DNA of 64,000 nt from Rhodospira trueperi (GTDB lineage Bacteria; Pseudomonadota; Alphaproteobacteria; Rhodospirillales; Rhodospirillaceae): contig NZ_FNAP01000002.1 of assembly GCF_900101965.1 (NCBI RefSeq), positions 124,001-188,000 of the forward strand, in the 5' to 3' direction. The number at the start of each line of letters is the position of its first letter. Positions within the stretch are counted from its first letter, which is position 1. Of this stretch, positions 27,247 to 36,077 are shown in pieces. The notes below the pieces were generated by a model. That model made no database searches. It was not told where the DNA came from and worked only from the letters and a program-made list of their open reading frames with translations. The position numbers and the translations under genes are program-made.

Positions 27247-27888
27247 TTGCTTTCCTTGACACCCGAACGGGCGCTCATCTTCCGGATCATGCACCGTGAC
27301 AACGTGGCGTGGACGGTCGCGAACGGGTTTCACTGCCGCAACAGCGCGTTGGCTGACCCTGGTTTTGTCCCCATCGGCAACCCCGATCTGATTGAACACC
27401 GGCGCGACATGCCCATCCCGATTCCGCCCTGTGGTGTCTTGGGTGACTACATTCCGTTCTATTTCACACCGCGCAGCCCGATGCTCTACAACATCAGGAC
27501 CGGGCACAGGGGAATCCGCAAGCGTGCCAATGCTGAGATCGTTGTCGCGGTTGCCTGTCTCCACGATCTCCTCGACCGTGCCATTCCGTTCGTGGTGTCG
27601 GATCGCCATGCATACCTTGCCACGGCCTCGTTTTCGAGCGGCTTGGACGGTCTTCAATCCCTGGATTGGGCGGCATTGCAGGCCAGTGACTTCCGACGGG
27701 ACCCGGAAAACCCGGAGAAGTTCGAGCGCTATCAGGCCGAGGCCTTGATCCATCGGCACCTTCCAGCGAACGGGTTGCGCGGCTGGGTGTGTTTCGATGA
27801 TGATGCGAAAGCGTTCGTCACCGGGCTCCTTGACGAACACGGCCTGTCGATGACCGTCGCCACGCGGCCAGGGTGGTACTTCCCATGA
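27247..27888 (+). CDS. darT: DarT DNA ADP-ribosyltransferase toxin
   Basis: 213-aa DUF4433/DarT toxin. DarT enzymes use NAD+ to ADP-ribosylate thymidine in single-stranded DNA. Seen here: RIMHRDNVAW near the start, GDYIPFYFTPRSPMLYNI (66-83), and the likely catalytic Glu165 in YQAEALIHRHLP. The start is uncertain: TTG at 27247 has GGAG 9 bases upstream and gives the expected N-terminus. It begins three bases after the yejF stop, so it may be read through from the transporter transcript. The antitoxin gene overlaps its end by four bases. Confidence 0.92.
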   Translation: MLSLTPERALIFRIMHRDNVAWTVANGFHCRNSALADPGFVPIGNPDLIEHRRDMPIPIPPCGVLGDYIPFYFTPRSPMLYNIRTGHRGIRKRANAEIVVAVACLHDLLDRAIPFVVSDRHAYLATASFSSGLDGLQSLDWAALQASDFRRDPENPEKFERYQAEALIHRHLPANGLRGWVCFDDDAKAFVTGLLDEHGLSMTVATRPGWYFP

Positions 27889-28976
27889 TCCGCTTCACCA
27901 CCGGCAACTTGCTCGACGCCGATGCCGAGGCCCTCGTCAACACCGTCAACACGGTGGGGGTGATGGGCAAGGGCATCGCCTTGATGTTCAAGGAGGCCTT
28001 CCCGGAGAACTTCCGCGCCTACGAAAAAGCCTGCAAGAACAACGGGATCGAGACGGGGCGGGTGTTCGTGACCGAACGAGCCGCCCTGATCGGTCCGAAG
28101 TGGATCATCAATTTCCCGACCAAGCGACACTGGCGCCATCCGTCCCGGATCGAATGGATCGAGCAGGGCCTTGACGACCTTGTCCGCGTCATCCGCGACA
28201 AGGGAATCGGCTCCATCGCGCTGCCGCCCCTAGGCAGCGGCAACGGCGGCCTCGACTGGACCGAGGTCCGTCCGCTGATCGAACGGTCTCTCGGCGCCGT
28301 TCCGGATGTCGATGTCCTGGTCTTCGAGCCCACGCAACGATACCAGAACGTGATGAAGCGGTCGGGGGTCGAAACACTCACGCCGGCCCGGGCGATGATC
28401 GTGGAACTCGTGCGTCGCTACGAGGTCATGGGGTTCGAGTGCTCCATCCTCGAGATCCAGAAACTGGCCTATTTCCTGGAGCGGTACATCCGGGCACTGG
28501 CCTTGCGCAATACCCTGGACCTGCGGTTTCAGGCCGACCGGTATGGTCCGTTCGCGCCACGCCTGACGCATCTTCTGGACGGCCTCGACGGCAGCTACCT
28601 GCATTGCGGCAAACGACTGGCGGACGCCGGACCCTGGGATGCGATCTGGTTCGAGGACAGCCGGCGGGACCACGTCGCGGCCTACCTGGGATCGGACGGC
28701 AAGGACTGGCTTCCGGCCCTGAATGCAACATCGCGCCTGGTGGACGGCTTCGAATCCCCGCTGGGGCTGGAGCTTCTGGCGACGGTGGACTGGCTGATTG
28801 ATCGACGCGACGCGCCGGCCACGGCCGACGGGATCCGCGCGGCGCTGGCCGACTGGCCCGGGGGCGGGGACTCGGCCCGGCGCAAGATGCGCCTGTTCGA
28901 TGATCGCCTGATCGGGATCGCCCTGGAGCGCCTGTCCGAGGCCCAGGCCGACCTCAAAACGCTTGTCCCAGGCTGA
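27885..28976 (+). CDS. darG: DarG macrodomain antitoxin
   Basis: 363-aa antitoxin. Residues 1-155 are a macrodomain (FTTGNLLDADAEALVNTVNT, GKGIALMFK, PPLGSGNGGL) that removes ADP-ribose from DNA. Lys80 in NFPTKRHWR is at the position reported as catalytic in DarG. The C-terminal part (about 165-363) is the helical DarG domain that binds DarT directly (MIVELVRRYEVMGFE, EIQKLAYFLERYI). ATGA overlap with darT couples translation. The 3' end overlaps the convergent tamA-like gene by 23 bases. Confidence 0.95.
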   Translation: MIRFTTGNLLDADAEALVNTVNTVGVMGKGIALMFKEAFPENFRAYEKACKNNGIETGRVFVTERAALIGPKWIINFPTKRHWRHPSRIEWIEQGLDDLVRVIRDKGIGSIALPPLGSGNGGLDWTEVRPLIERSLGAVPDVDVLVFEPTQRYQNVMKRSGVETLTPARAMIVELVRRYEVMGFECSILEIQKLAYFLERYIRALALRNTLDLRFQADRYGPFAPRLTHLLDGLDGSYLHCGKRLADAGPWDAIWFEDSRRDHVAAYLGSDGKDWLPALNATSRLVDGFESPLGLELLATVDWLIDRRDAPATADGIRAALADWPGGGDSARRKMRLFDDRLIGIALERLSEAQADLKTLVPG

Positions 28977-30849
28977 TGTAGACCTGGAACAGGTCGTCCT
29001 CGTCGCGCGGGTTGAGCGGCACGCCGATGTCCAGGCGCACCGGGCCGAAGTCGGTGTAGTAGCGCGCTCCCAGGCCGGCGGCCCACAGGATGTCGTCGGC
29101 GCCAGGGTCGGGCCAGACGCCGTCCCCCACCATCCCGGCATCAAGGAAGGGAACGATGCCGATGGTCTCGGTGATCTTGATGCGCGCCTCCAGCCCCAGG
29201 TCCAGGGCCGAGCGCCCGCCCAGCGGATCGCCGCCGGCATCCAGCGGGCCGACCATCTGGTGGCCATAGCCGCGCACCGATCCGCCGCCGCCGGCGTACA
29301 GGCGGCGGGTGGCGGGAACGTCCTCCGTTTCCGCGCCCATCAGGGAGGCGACGCCGGCGCGCCCGGCCAGGACCAGCCGGTCGCTCTCCAGCGGCGCCCA
29401 ATAGGCCGACCCGCCCAGGCTGGCCACGGCAAACCCCAGCGTGACGTCGCCCGCCTGCCCGGCGTAGGGCGTGAGTTGGGCCGTCAGCCGGGTGCCCCGG
29501 GTCGGGTTCAGCGGATCGTCGGTGTCGTCGCGCGCCGCGCCCAGCGGCAGACCGACCAGATATGAGCGACGCGGCCCCTCGTCGTCGTCCAGGTCGGCAT
29601 AGTCCACCACCACGCCGGCGGAGGCGCGCCATGTGTCGCTCAGGCGCCGGTCCAGACCCGCCCCGACCTCGACCTCCAGCCCGCTGTAGGCGTCCCGATC
29701 CGACCGCTCGATGGACGCCGACGCGGTCAGCGCCTGATCCGGGTGCAGGAAGCGGGGTTTGTCGAAGTCCAGGCTGAGGGATTGCGCGGTCAGGGCGGCG
29801 TCGAGGTCCACCCGCAGGCGCTCGGCACGACCGAAGGCGTTGCGGTGTTCCCAGAACAACCGCGCGCCAGGCCCGGCGTCGGTGGCATAGCGCAGCCCGC
29901 CGCCGATGGAGCGCGGCGGTGCCTCCGTCACCGACACCAGCACCGGCAGGCGCCCGTCCGCGTCCGGCGCGTCGGCCGGACGCACGGTCACCGCGTCGAA
30001 CAGTCGGGTGTCGAGAACGGCATTGCGGAAGGCATCCAGACGACCGCTGTCGAACACCGCGCCGGGCTGCCAGGGAATGTGCCCGTCGAGGTATCCGGCC
30101 TCGACCCGCTCCAGGCCCTCGTAGCGGACCGGGCCGAAGGTGGCCGGCGGGCCGGCTGCCACCTCCAGGCGCACCGCCATGGTGCGCCGGGCGTGGTTGA
30201 CCGCGACGCGGCGGTCGGCGACCTCGGCGAAGGGCCGCCCACGCGCGCGCAAGTGCTCAATCAGATCGCGTTCGGCCGTCAAGACCGCGTCGGCCCGGGC
30301 CGGCTGGCCCTCCGTCAGGCCGACCTCGGCCAGCGAGCGGGGCAGGCCGTCACTCTCCGCCCCGGCATCGTCCCGGTAGACCACGCGCGTGGCGGCGATG
30401 GTGTAGCGCGGGCCGGGTTCCACCGTCACCGCCACCTGGGCCGGCGCGCCCTCGCCGATGGAGCCCGACACGGTGGCGTCGTAGAATCCGTCCGCGCGCA
30501 ACACCTTCCGGAAGGCCGCCACGTCCGACTCCAGGCGGCGGCGCAGACCGGAGCGGGTCGCCGGCGGATCGCCGGCCAGCGCGCGCAGGCTGGAGGCCGC
30601 CTCAAGGCCGCTCTTCAGGTCATCCTCCGACCCACCGTCCGGAGTCTGAACCCGCAAGGCGACCTCGTAAGGCACGCGCGGTTCCGCCGTCTCCGCGGCC
30701 CCGGCTGGCACGAACCCGCACGGCGCAAGGCCCCACGCCAGCATGGCGGCGGTCACAAATAGGTGGAGACGGTGTCCGAACAGGATCACGAGCACGCTCC
30801 CAGGGTCCTTCCGACGGGGCCTCTTGCGGCGAATGACACACGGCCCCAT
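28954..30849 (-). CDS. tamA: TamA-like Omp85-family outer membrane protein
   Basis: About 631-aa protein with a signal-type hydrophobic stretch (LHLFVTAAMLAWGLAPCGF) after a basic start. POTRA-like modules span roughly residues 50-260. A surface-antigen (D15) beta-barrel follows, with RSYLVGLPLGAARDDTDDPL, TRRLYAGGGGSVRGYGHQ and a terminal Phe typical of outer membrane barrels. TamA with TamB inserts some outer membrane proteins and moves phospholipids. No tamB follows; darTG occupies the downstream side. The ATG at 30849 is selected because longer frames add non-signal sequence. Confidence 0.88.
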   Translation of the reverse strand: MGPCVIRRKRPRRKDPGSVLVILFGHRLHLFVTAAMLAWGLAPCGFVPAGAAETAEPRVPYEVALRVQTPDGGSEDDLKSGLEAASSLRALAGDPPATRSGLRRRLESDVAAFRKVLRADGFYDATVSGSIGEGAPAQVAVTVEPGPRYTIAATRVVYRDDAGAESDGLPRSLAEVGLTEGQPARADAVLTAERDLIEHLRARGRPFAEVADRRVAVNHARRTMAVRLEVAAGPPATFGPVRYEGLERVEAGYLDGHIPWQPGAVFDSGRLDAFRNAVLDTRLFDAVTVRPADAPDADGRLPVLVSVTEAPPRSIGGGLRYATDAGPGARLFWEHRNAFGRAERLRVDLDAALTAQSLSLDFDKPRFLHPDQALTASASIERSDRDAYSGLEVEVGAGLDRRLSDTWRASAGVVVDYADLDDDEGPRRSYLVGLPLGAARDDTDDPLNPTRGTRLTAQLTPYAGQAGDVTLGFAVASLGGSAYWAPLESDRLVLAGRAGVASLMGAETEDVPATRRLYAGGGGSVRGYGHQMVGPLDAGGDPLGGRSALDLGLEARIKITETIGIVPFLDAGMVGDGVWPDPGADDILWAAGLGARYYTDFGPVRLDIGVPLNPRDEDDLFQVYISLGQAF

Positions 30850-31022
30850 CCTCCGATACCTCTTCCGATAACACGATCCCCGCCACCGCGACACTTGCCG
30901 ATGGGGGGTGGCCCATACTACACCCAAACGCTGGATCGGCGCGCGCTGCCCGGCGCCGGGTGGCGTGGGCGCCTGATCCGCATATGCCGAGAATTGGCCC
31001 GAAAAGAGGAGCGTGTGGCGCG

Positions 31023-31883
31023 ATGACCCAGGCCTGGACCTATGTCGATGGCGAGTGGCTGGAAGGCAACCCCCCCATCCTCGGCCCGCTGACCCATGCC
31101 ACATGGCTGTCCTCGATCGTGTTCGACGGCGCGCGCGCCTTCGAGGGCGTCGCGCCCGATCTCGATCGGCATTGCCAGCGCTGCGTCGACTCGGCCATCC
31201 GCATGGGCATGCGTCCGACCGTGGACGCGGCCGAGATCGAGCGTCTGGCCCGGGAAGGCATCAAGCGCTTCCCGGAGGATGCCGCGCTGTATATCCGACC
31301 GGTGTTTTTCTGCGATGACGGTTGGGTCGCGGCGGATCCGGACACCACCCGGTTCATGCTGACCCTGGACCCGATGCAGATGAAGGAGCCGGGCGGGTTC
31401 ACCGCCTGCCTGTCCAGCTACCGGCGGCCGGCGCCCGATCAGGCCCCGGTGGACTGCAAGGCGTCGTGCCTGTATCCGCTGGCCGGCCGGGCGCTGCGGG
31501 AGGCCAGCGCGCGCGGCTTCGACAACGCGGTGCTGTGCGATCCGTGGGGCAACGTGGCCGAGTTCGCCACCGCCAACCTGTTCATGGTCCGCGACGGCGT
31601 GGTCAGCACGCCGGCCGTCAACGGCACCTTCCTGAACGGGGTGACGCGCCAGCGGGTGCTGGCGTTGCTGCGGCTCGACGGGGGGGTCGTGCTGGAGCGC
31701 GAGATCGAGCCCGAGGATCTCCTGGAAGCGGACGAGATCTTCTCCACCGGTAACCACCAGAAGGTCATGCCGGTGCGCCGTTTCGAGGACCGGGAACTGA
31801 TCTACGGCCCCGTCGCCCGGCGCGCCCGCGAGCTGTACTGGGACTATGCCCACGGCCGCCTGCCGGACGGTTTCCGGATGTAG
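31023..31883 (+). CDS. Class IV (branched-chain-type) aminotransferase
   Basis: 286-aa PLP fold-type IV enzyme. The PLP lysine is probably Lys146 in DCKASCLYP; GNVAEFATANLFMVRDG and FLNGVTRQRVL are the cofactor-binding elements. Start: ATG at 31023, AAAAGAGGAG about 10 bases before it. It resembles branched-chain aminotransferase-like proteins; a D-amino acid or other transaminase role is possible. Monocistronic between divergent tamA and convergent rlmN. Confidence 0.9.
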   Translation: MTQAWTYVDGEWLEGNPPILGPLTHATWLSSIVFDGARAFEGVAPDLDRHCQRCVDSAIRMGMRPTVDAAEIERLAREGIKRFPEDAALYIRPVFFCDDGWVAADPDTTRFMLTLDPMQMKEPGGFTACLSSYRRPAPDQAPVDCKASCLYPLAGRALREASARGFDNAVLCDPWGNVAEFATANLFMVRDGVVSTPAVNGTFLNGVTRQRVLALLRLDGGVVLEREIEPEDLLEADEIFSTGNHQKVMPVRRFEDRELIYGPVARRARELYWDYAHGRLPDGFRM

Positions 31884-31975
31884 GGGCTGCGGTCCCAAAC
31901 CGATATGATGGGCAAGACAAGGGCCTGACCGGGCGACACCGGCTCGCAACGCCTTGTCGCCGGGCCTTCGCCCGT

Positions 31976-33115
31976 CTACTCCCGAGCCGCCCGCCCGTGC
32001 TCGGCCTCGGCGGCGGCGCGGGCCTCCGGGTCCAGGCGTGCCAGCCGGGCGCGGTAGCCCTGCAACCGCTCGCGCTCCGACGCGCTTTTCAGTTGCCCGC
32101 AGGCGGCCAGGATGTCGCGCCCGCGCGGCATGCGGATGGGCGCGGTCAGGCCGGCGTCGGCCAGTTGATCGGCGAAGCGCCGGATGGTGTTCATGGACGA
32201 GCACTCGAACGGCGCGCCGGGCCAAGGGTTGAACGGGATCAGGTTGAACTTGCACGGCAAGCCCCGCACCAGTCGGATCAACGCCTGGGCGTCGGCGGGC
32301 GAGTCATTGACCCCCTTCAGCATGACGTATTCCAGCGTGATGCGCCGGGCGTTCGACACCCCCGGGTAGGCCCGCAGCGCGGCCATCAGCTGCTCCAGCG
32401 GGTACTTTCGGTTGATCGGCATGATGGCCGAGCGCACCTCGTCGGTGGCGGCGTGCAGGCTGACGGCCAAGTTCACGCCCATCTCGCGGCCGCACCGCTC
32501 GATCATCGGCACCACGCCGGCGGTCGACAGGGTGATGCGCCGGCGCGACACCGCCAGGCCCTCCCCGTCCGACAGGATCTCCACCGCCCGGGCCACGGCG
32601 TCGAAATTGAACAGCGGTTCGCCCATGCCCATCAAGACGACGTTGGACAGTTGCCGAGTCTCGTCCGTCGGCGTCGGCCATTCCCCGTAACTGTCGCGGG
32701 CAGCCATGAACTGGCCGACAATCTCGGCGGATGTCAGATCACGAACCAGCATTTGCGTCCCGGTGTGGCAAAATCGACACGTCAGGGTACATCCCACCTG
32801 AGAAGACAGGCAAACCGCTCCGCGATCCTCCTCCGGGATGTAAACAGCCTCTGCCTCGCGCCCGTCCTCAAAGCGGAAAAGCCACTTTCGCGTGCCGTCC
32901 CCGGACGTTTGCTCCCGCGAGGGTTGGGGGCGCGCGAGATTGTGGTCGGCCTCCAGGCGTGTCCGCAACGCCTTGGAAAGCGTCGACATTTCCGAGAATT
33001 CCCGAGCGCCGCGGTGGTACATCCAATGCCAAAGCTGCTTGCCTCGGAAGGGCTTCTCTCCCATATCATCCAGCACGCGGGTCAGTTCGGGCCGTGTCAG
33101 GCCGATCAGGGTCAT
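31976..33115 (-). CDS. rlmN: Dual-specificity 23S rRNA/tRNA adenine-C2 methyltransferase
   Basis: 379-aa radical SAM enzyme methylating A2503 of 23S rRNA and A37 of some tRNAs. The cluster motif is C109-x3-C113-x2-C116 (CTLTCRFCHTG). MGMGEPLFNFDAV, LAVSLHAATDEVR, and FNLIPFNPWPG are standard. The start at 33115 gives the usual N-terminus (TLIGLTRPELTRVL); AGGAG is about 13 bases upstream, slightly far. Confidence 0.96.
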   Translation of the reverse strand: MTLIGLTRPELTRVLDDMGEKPFRGKQLWHWMYHRGAREFSEMSTLSKALRTRLEADHNLARPQPSREQTSGDGTRKWLFRFEDGREAEAVYIPEEDRGAVCLSSQVGCTLTCRFCHTGTQMLVRDLTSAEIVGQFMAARDSYGEWPTPTDETRQLSNVVLMGMGEPLFNFDAVARAVEILSDGEGLAVSRRRITLSTAGVVPMIERCGREMGVNLAVSLHAATDEVRSAIMPINRKYPLEQLMAALRAYPGVSNARRITLEYVMLKGVNDSPADAQALIRLVRGLPCKFNLIPFNPWPGAPFECSSMNTIRRFADQLADAGLTAPIRMPRGRDILAACGQLKSASERERLQGYRARLARLDPEARAAAEAEHGRAARE

Positions 33116-33421
33116 GGCGGGGCGGGGCTCCTGGTCAATGACCGGCCACAACAGCCGGCGTGTTCGATGTGTCCTTGACAGAACAGAGGCGCAACCGATT
33201 TCCGGTACCAAAGCCGTGAGAATTTCGTTATACCGGGACTTACAGGGGTCGTGCCGTCGCGTCGGTGCGGCATTATGGTCACGGCGTTCCCGCTTCCCAT
33301 GTCCTTCATGGGGTCGGCGATTGACGTTCCGAGGCCGTATGTGTTTGTCATTTTATGGGGATCGGTCGCAACCTCGCAAATGCGGCTGCCCATCTGATCA
33401 GGTGATGGAGGAGATGCCTAA
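33116..33421. other. Intergenic region between divergent rlmN and the OmpA lipoprotein gene
   Basis: About 306 bases, probably carrying both promoters. TTGACG at 33321 followed by AT-rich ATTTTAT at 33350 is suggestive, but the spacing is not a standard sigma-70 fit. No coding signal is seen. Confidence 0.4.
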
Positions 33422-34237
33422 ATGTACAAGAAGGTGATCGTCGCGATTGCTGCGGCCGGCCTCCTGTCCGCTTGCGCCAACAAGTGGGACGTGGAAGGTG
33501 CCCAGAGCATGGAAAGCATGGGTAGCCCGTTCCAGGCCGCCCTGCAGAAGGAATACGCCGACCTCGCCGCCGCCGAGCGGAATGAGGGCGACTGGCCCGA
33601 CACTGCCTATTTCGTCGCCAAGGCGAAGGGCGCCGCCATGGGCGAAGCTGTCGGTCCGACCACGATGGACGAGCGCGATATCCCGGCGAAGTACGCCGAC
33701 GAGCTGACCGCCGCCCGCGCCGACCTGATGACGGTGATGAGCCAGGGCGCGGCCGACGCCAACCCGCCGGTCGCCGCCAAGGCCCAGGCGATGTTCGACT
33801 GCTGGATGCAGGAAGCGGAAGAAGATCGTCAGCCGGACGATATCGCCGCCTGCAAGCAGAACTTTGAGATCGCCATCAACCAGCTGAAGACGCCGCCGAT
33901 GCCGGCGACGCCGTTCGTGGTTTACTTCGATCTGGACTCCTCGCGTCTGGACGCCGAGGCCATGGCCACCCTGGACACGGTTGCCGCCGAGTACCAGACG
34001 GTCGTGCCGCCGCGCGTTCTGGTCGTCGGTCACACCGACACCAGCGGCCCGAGCGACTACAACGTCGTGCTGTCCCAGCGGCGCGCCGAAGGTGTCTCTC
34101 GCGCCCTGGCCGCCCGGGGTATCGCCTCCGAGGTCATGCAGCTTGAGGCTTACGGTGAGGAACGCCTGATGGTCGCCACTCCGGACGGCACCGTCGAGCG
34201 CATGAACCGTCGCGTGGAGGTTATGTTCCAGAACTGA
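33422..34237 (+). CDS. OmpA-family outer membrane lipoprotein
   Basis: 271-aa lipoprotein. The lipobox LLSAC puts the modified Cys at residue 18. The middle (20-150) is a helical domain of unknown type; the C-terminus (about 160-271) is an OmpA peptidoglycan-binding domain: VYFDLDSSRLD, VVGHTDTSGPSDYN, LSQRRAEGV, and MNRRVEV. It probably ties the outer membrane to peptidoglycan. A strong terminator follows. Confidence 0.93.
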   Translation: MYKKVIVAIAAAGLLSACANKWDVEGAQSMESMGSPFQAALQKEYADLAAAERNEGDWPDTAYFVAKAKGAAMGEAVGPTTMDERDIPAKYADELTAARADLMTVMSQGAADANPPVAAKAQAMFDCWMQEAEEDRQPDDIAACKQNFEIAINQLKTPPMPATPFVVYFDLDSSRLDAEAMATLDTVAAEYQTVVPPRVLVVGHTDTSGPSDYNVVLSQRRAEGVSRALAARGIASEVMQLEAYGEERLMVATPDGTVERMNRRVEVMFQN

Positions 34238-34293
34238 TCCCGGACGGGTTCGGTTTTGGGCAGTCCATAGGCGACGCTCAACCTGACGGAACG

Positions 34294-34326
34294 CGGCGCG
34301 TCGGATTTTCCGGCGCGCCGTTTTCC
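34294..34326 (+). terminator. Rho-independent terminator after the OmpA lipoprotein gene
   Basis: CGGCGCG at 34294 and CGCGCCG just before a TTTT run (34321-34324) form a GC stem with TCGGATTTTCCGG in the upper part. It lies 57 bases after the stop codon, a convincing intrinsic terminator. Confidence 0.8.
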
Positions 34327-34380
34327 TGTCCGCGACCCTGCGGTCCCTCGATGCTTTCCATGATCCGGAGATGCCCGCCG

Positions 34381-34743
34381 ATGGCCTATGATCCCGACAA
34401 TGTCTTCGCCAAGATCCTGCGCGGCGAGATCCCCTGCAACAAGGTGTACGAGGACGCCCACACCCTCGCCTTCCACGACATCAATCCGCAGACCCCGACC
34501 CACATTCTGGTGGTGCCCAAGGGTGCCTATGTGAGCTGGACCGATTTCAGCGAGACCGCCAGCGACGCCGAGATCGCCGCCCTGGTCCGCGCCGTCGCCA
34601 CCGTCGCCAAGGAAGCCGGGGTGGCCGAGCAGGGCTATCGGGTGCTCTCCAACGTCGGCGTCAACGCCAACCAGGAAGTCCCGCACCTGCACATCCATGT
34701 CTTCGCCGGCCGCAAGCTCGGCCGCATGGTCCCCAAGGACTGA
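34381..34743 (+). CDS. HIT-family (HINT-type) nucleotide hydrolase
   Basis: 120-aa histidine-triad protein. HLHIHVFAG gives His102, His104 and His106, with the early FAKILRGEIPCNKVYED and NPQTPTHILVVPK typical of HINT proteins, which hydrolyse AMP-linked phosphoramidates. The ATG at 34381 gives the family N-terminus. It is followed closely by the cereblon-like gene. Confidence 0.94.
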   Translation: MAYDPDNVFAKILRGEIPCNKVYEDAHTLAFHDINPQTPTHILVVPKGAYVSWTDFSETASDAEIAALVRAVATVAKEAGVAEQGYRVLSNVGVNANQEVPHLHIHVFAGRKLGRMVPKD

Positions 34744-34751
34744 GGGCCGCG

Positions 34752-35213
34752 GTGCCGCCAGCCGCCGCCCTGCGCGCGGACGCGCGGCCGCGCCGTCCGG
34801 ACACCGGCCTGCCGACGCGAACGTCGGCGCCGACCCCGGGCGTCGGCGATCCGGACGTCCGCCGCCGTGCCGTGCTGTGCTGCCGGGCGTGCGGCGCGGT
34901 GGTCACCACGCCCGACCGCGCCATCGTGGTCCGCGAGGCCCATGCCCACCACGTCTTCAACCCGGCCGGCGTGTTGTTTCACATCGGCTGCTTCGCCGAT
35001 GCGCCCGGCGTCCATCCGGTGGGGCCCCGCAGTGACCAGTTCTCGTGGTTTCCCGGCCATTCCTGGATCGTGACCGTCTGCGCCGGCTGCGGCCGCCACC
35101 TGGGATGGCTGTTCGTGTCGGGGGCGGGCGGCGGCGGGTTCCACGCCCTCATCCTCGACCGGTTGGCCGAAACCGACACGGACGGTGAGGGGGGGCGAGA
35201 GGGTCCATCGTGA
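34752..35213 (+). CDS. CULT-domain protein, bacterial homologue of the cereblon thalidomide-binding domain
   Basis: 153-aa protein. From residue 41 onward it matches the CULT domain: CRACGAVVT, HHVFNPAGVLFHIGCF, then FSWFPGHSWIVTVCAGCGRH and LGWLF. Zn ligands are probably Cys44, Cys47, Cys110 and Cys113. The aromatic cage is conserved: Trp99, Trp105, Trp119, with Phe121, equivalent in pattern to the human cereblon tri-Trp pocket. A Magnetospirillum protein of this kind has been used as a structural model of cereblon. Its natural ligand and bacterial role are not established. Residues 1-40 look non-conserved; the GTG start at 34752 is uncertain. It starts eight bases after the HIT stop. Confidence 0.85.
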   Translation: MPPAAALRADARPRRPDTGLPTRTSAPTPGVGDPDVRRRAVLCCRACGAVVTTPDRAIVVREAHAHHVFNPAGVLFHIGCFADAPGVHPVGPRSDQFSWFPGHSWIVTVCAGCGRHLGWLFVSGAGGGGFHALILDRLAETDTDGEGGREGPS

Positions 35214-35332
35214 GGGCTGGACGGGCGCCCTGGAGCCCATCCCGAGCGATCCGGAACGGATCGCGACGACGATTTGCTCAACACAACACGGGTTCAGGGC
35301 GCGTTGGGTGACTCACATGAACGCAACGCGTC

Positions 35333-36073
35333 CTACGTCCGCCGCAGGATGGTTGCCCGCATGGGCTGATCCAGCAGGGCGTGGCCCTCCTCGTCACGCG
35401 GCAGGTCGGCCAGCACCCGTTCGAAATGCGCGCGCAGGCCGTCCTCGTCGGCGGCGAAGCGGGCGGCCCGCGCCGGACTGATGCGCACCTGCCAGTCCTT
35501 CCACGCGGCGAAATCACGCTTCTTCGTCACCGTCACGTATTCGAACTCGCGCTCCAGGGCGAGGGGAAGGTGGCCGTCGGCGGCCTCGTGCAGGCGCCGA
35601 TGGGCCAGGGCGCGCACCTCGGTTTCGTCGTCCAGCGCCCGGTTCAGCACGAAGTTGCTGCCCCGCGCCACCGGCTCGAACGCCACCACCATGCCGCCGC
35701 GCCGGGTGATGCGCGCCGCCTCGCCCAGGGCCGAGGCCATCAGGTCGCCCGGCACGTGGTGCAGGCTGTTGAAGAACAGGGCGATGTCCCGGCTTGCGTC
35801 CTCCAGGGGCAGGGCTTCCGCGCCGGCCTCGAAGTACCGTTCCTGCGCGACGGGCGGCACCTCCAGCGTGCGGTCGAGCTGACGCCGGTTCGGATCCAGG
35901 CCGACGACGTCGGCGCCGTTCTCGGACAGAAACCGGGTCCAGGTGCCGTCACCGCAGCCGATGTCGGCCACCCGCCGCCCCTCCAGCGGCGCCAGCGTGT
36001 CCAACAGCACGGCGCGGGTGCCGCGCACGGGAAGACCATGGGTCAGGCTTTCGGGCAGGGTGGGATCGGGCAT
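35333..36073 (-). CDS. Class I SAM-dependent methyltransferase
   Basis: 246-aa methyltransferase. Motif I VADIGCGDGTWTRFL, motif II VVGLDPN, and FFNSLHHVPGD (SmtA/UbiE-like) are clear. The substrate is unknown. The start at 36073 lies four bases after the stop of the upstream gene on the same strand, so the two are probably cotranscribed. Confidence 0.88.
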   Translation of the reverse strand: MPDPTLPESLTHGLPVRGTRAVLLDTLAPLEGRRVADIGCGDGTWTRFLSENGADVVGLDPNRRQLDRTLEVPPVAQERYFEAGAEALPLEDASRDIALFFNSLHHVPGDLMASALGEAARITRRGGMVVAFEPVARGSNFVLNRALDDETEVRALAHRRLHEAADGHLPLALEREFEYVTVTKKRDFAAWKDWQVRISPARAARFAADEDGLRAHFERVLADLPRDEEGHALLDQPMRATILRRT

Positions 36074-36077
36074 GCGC

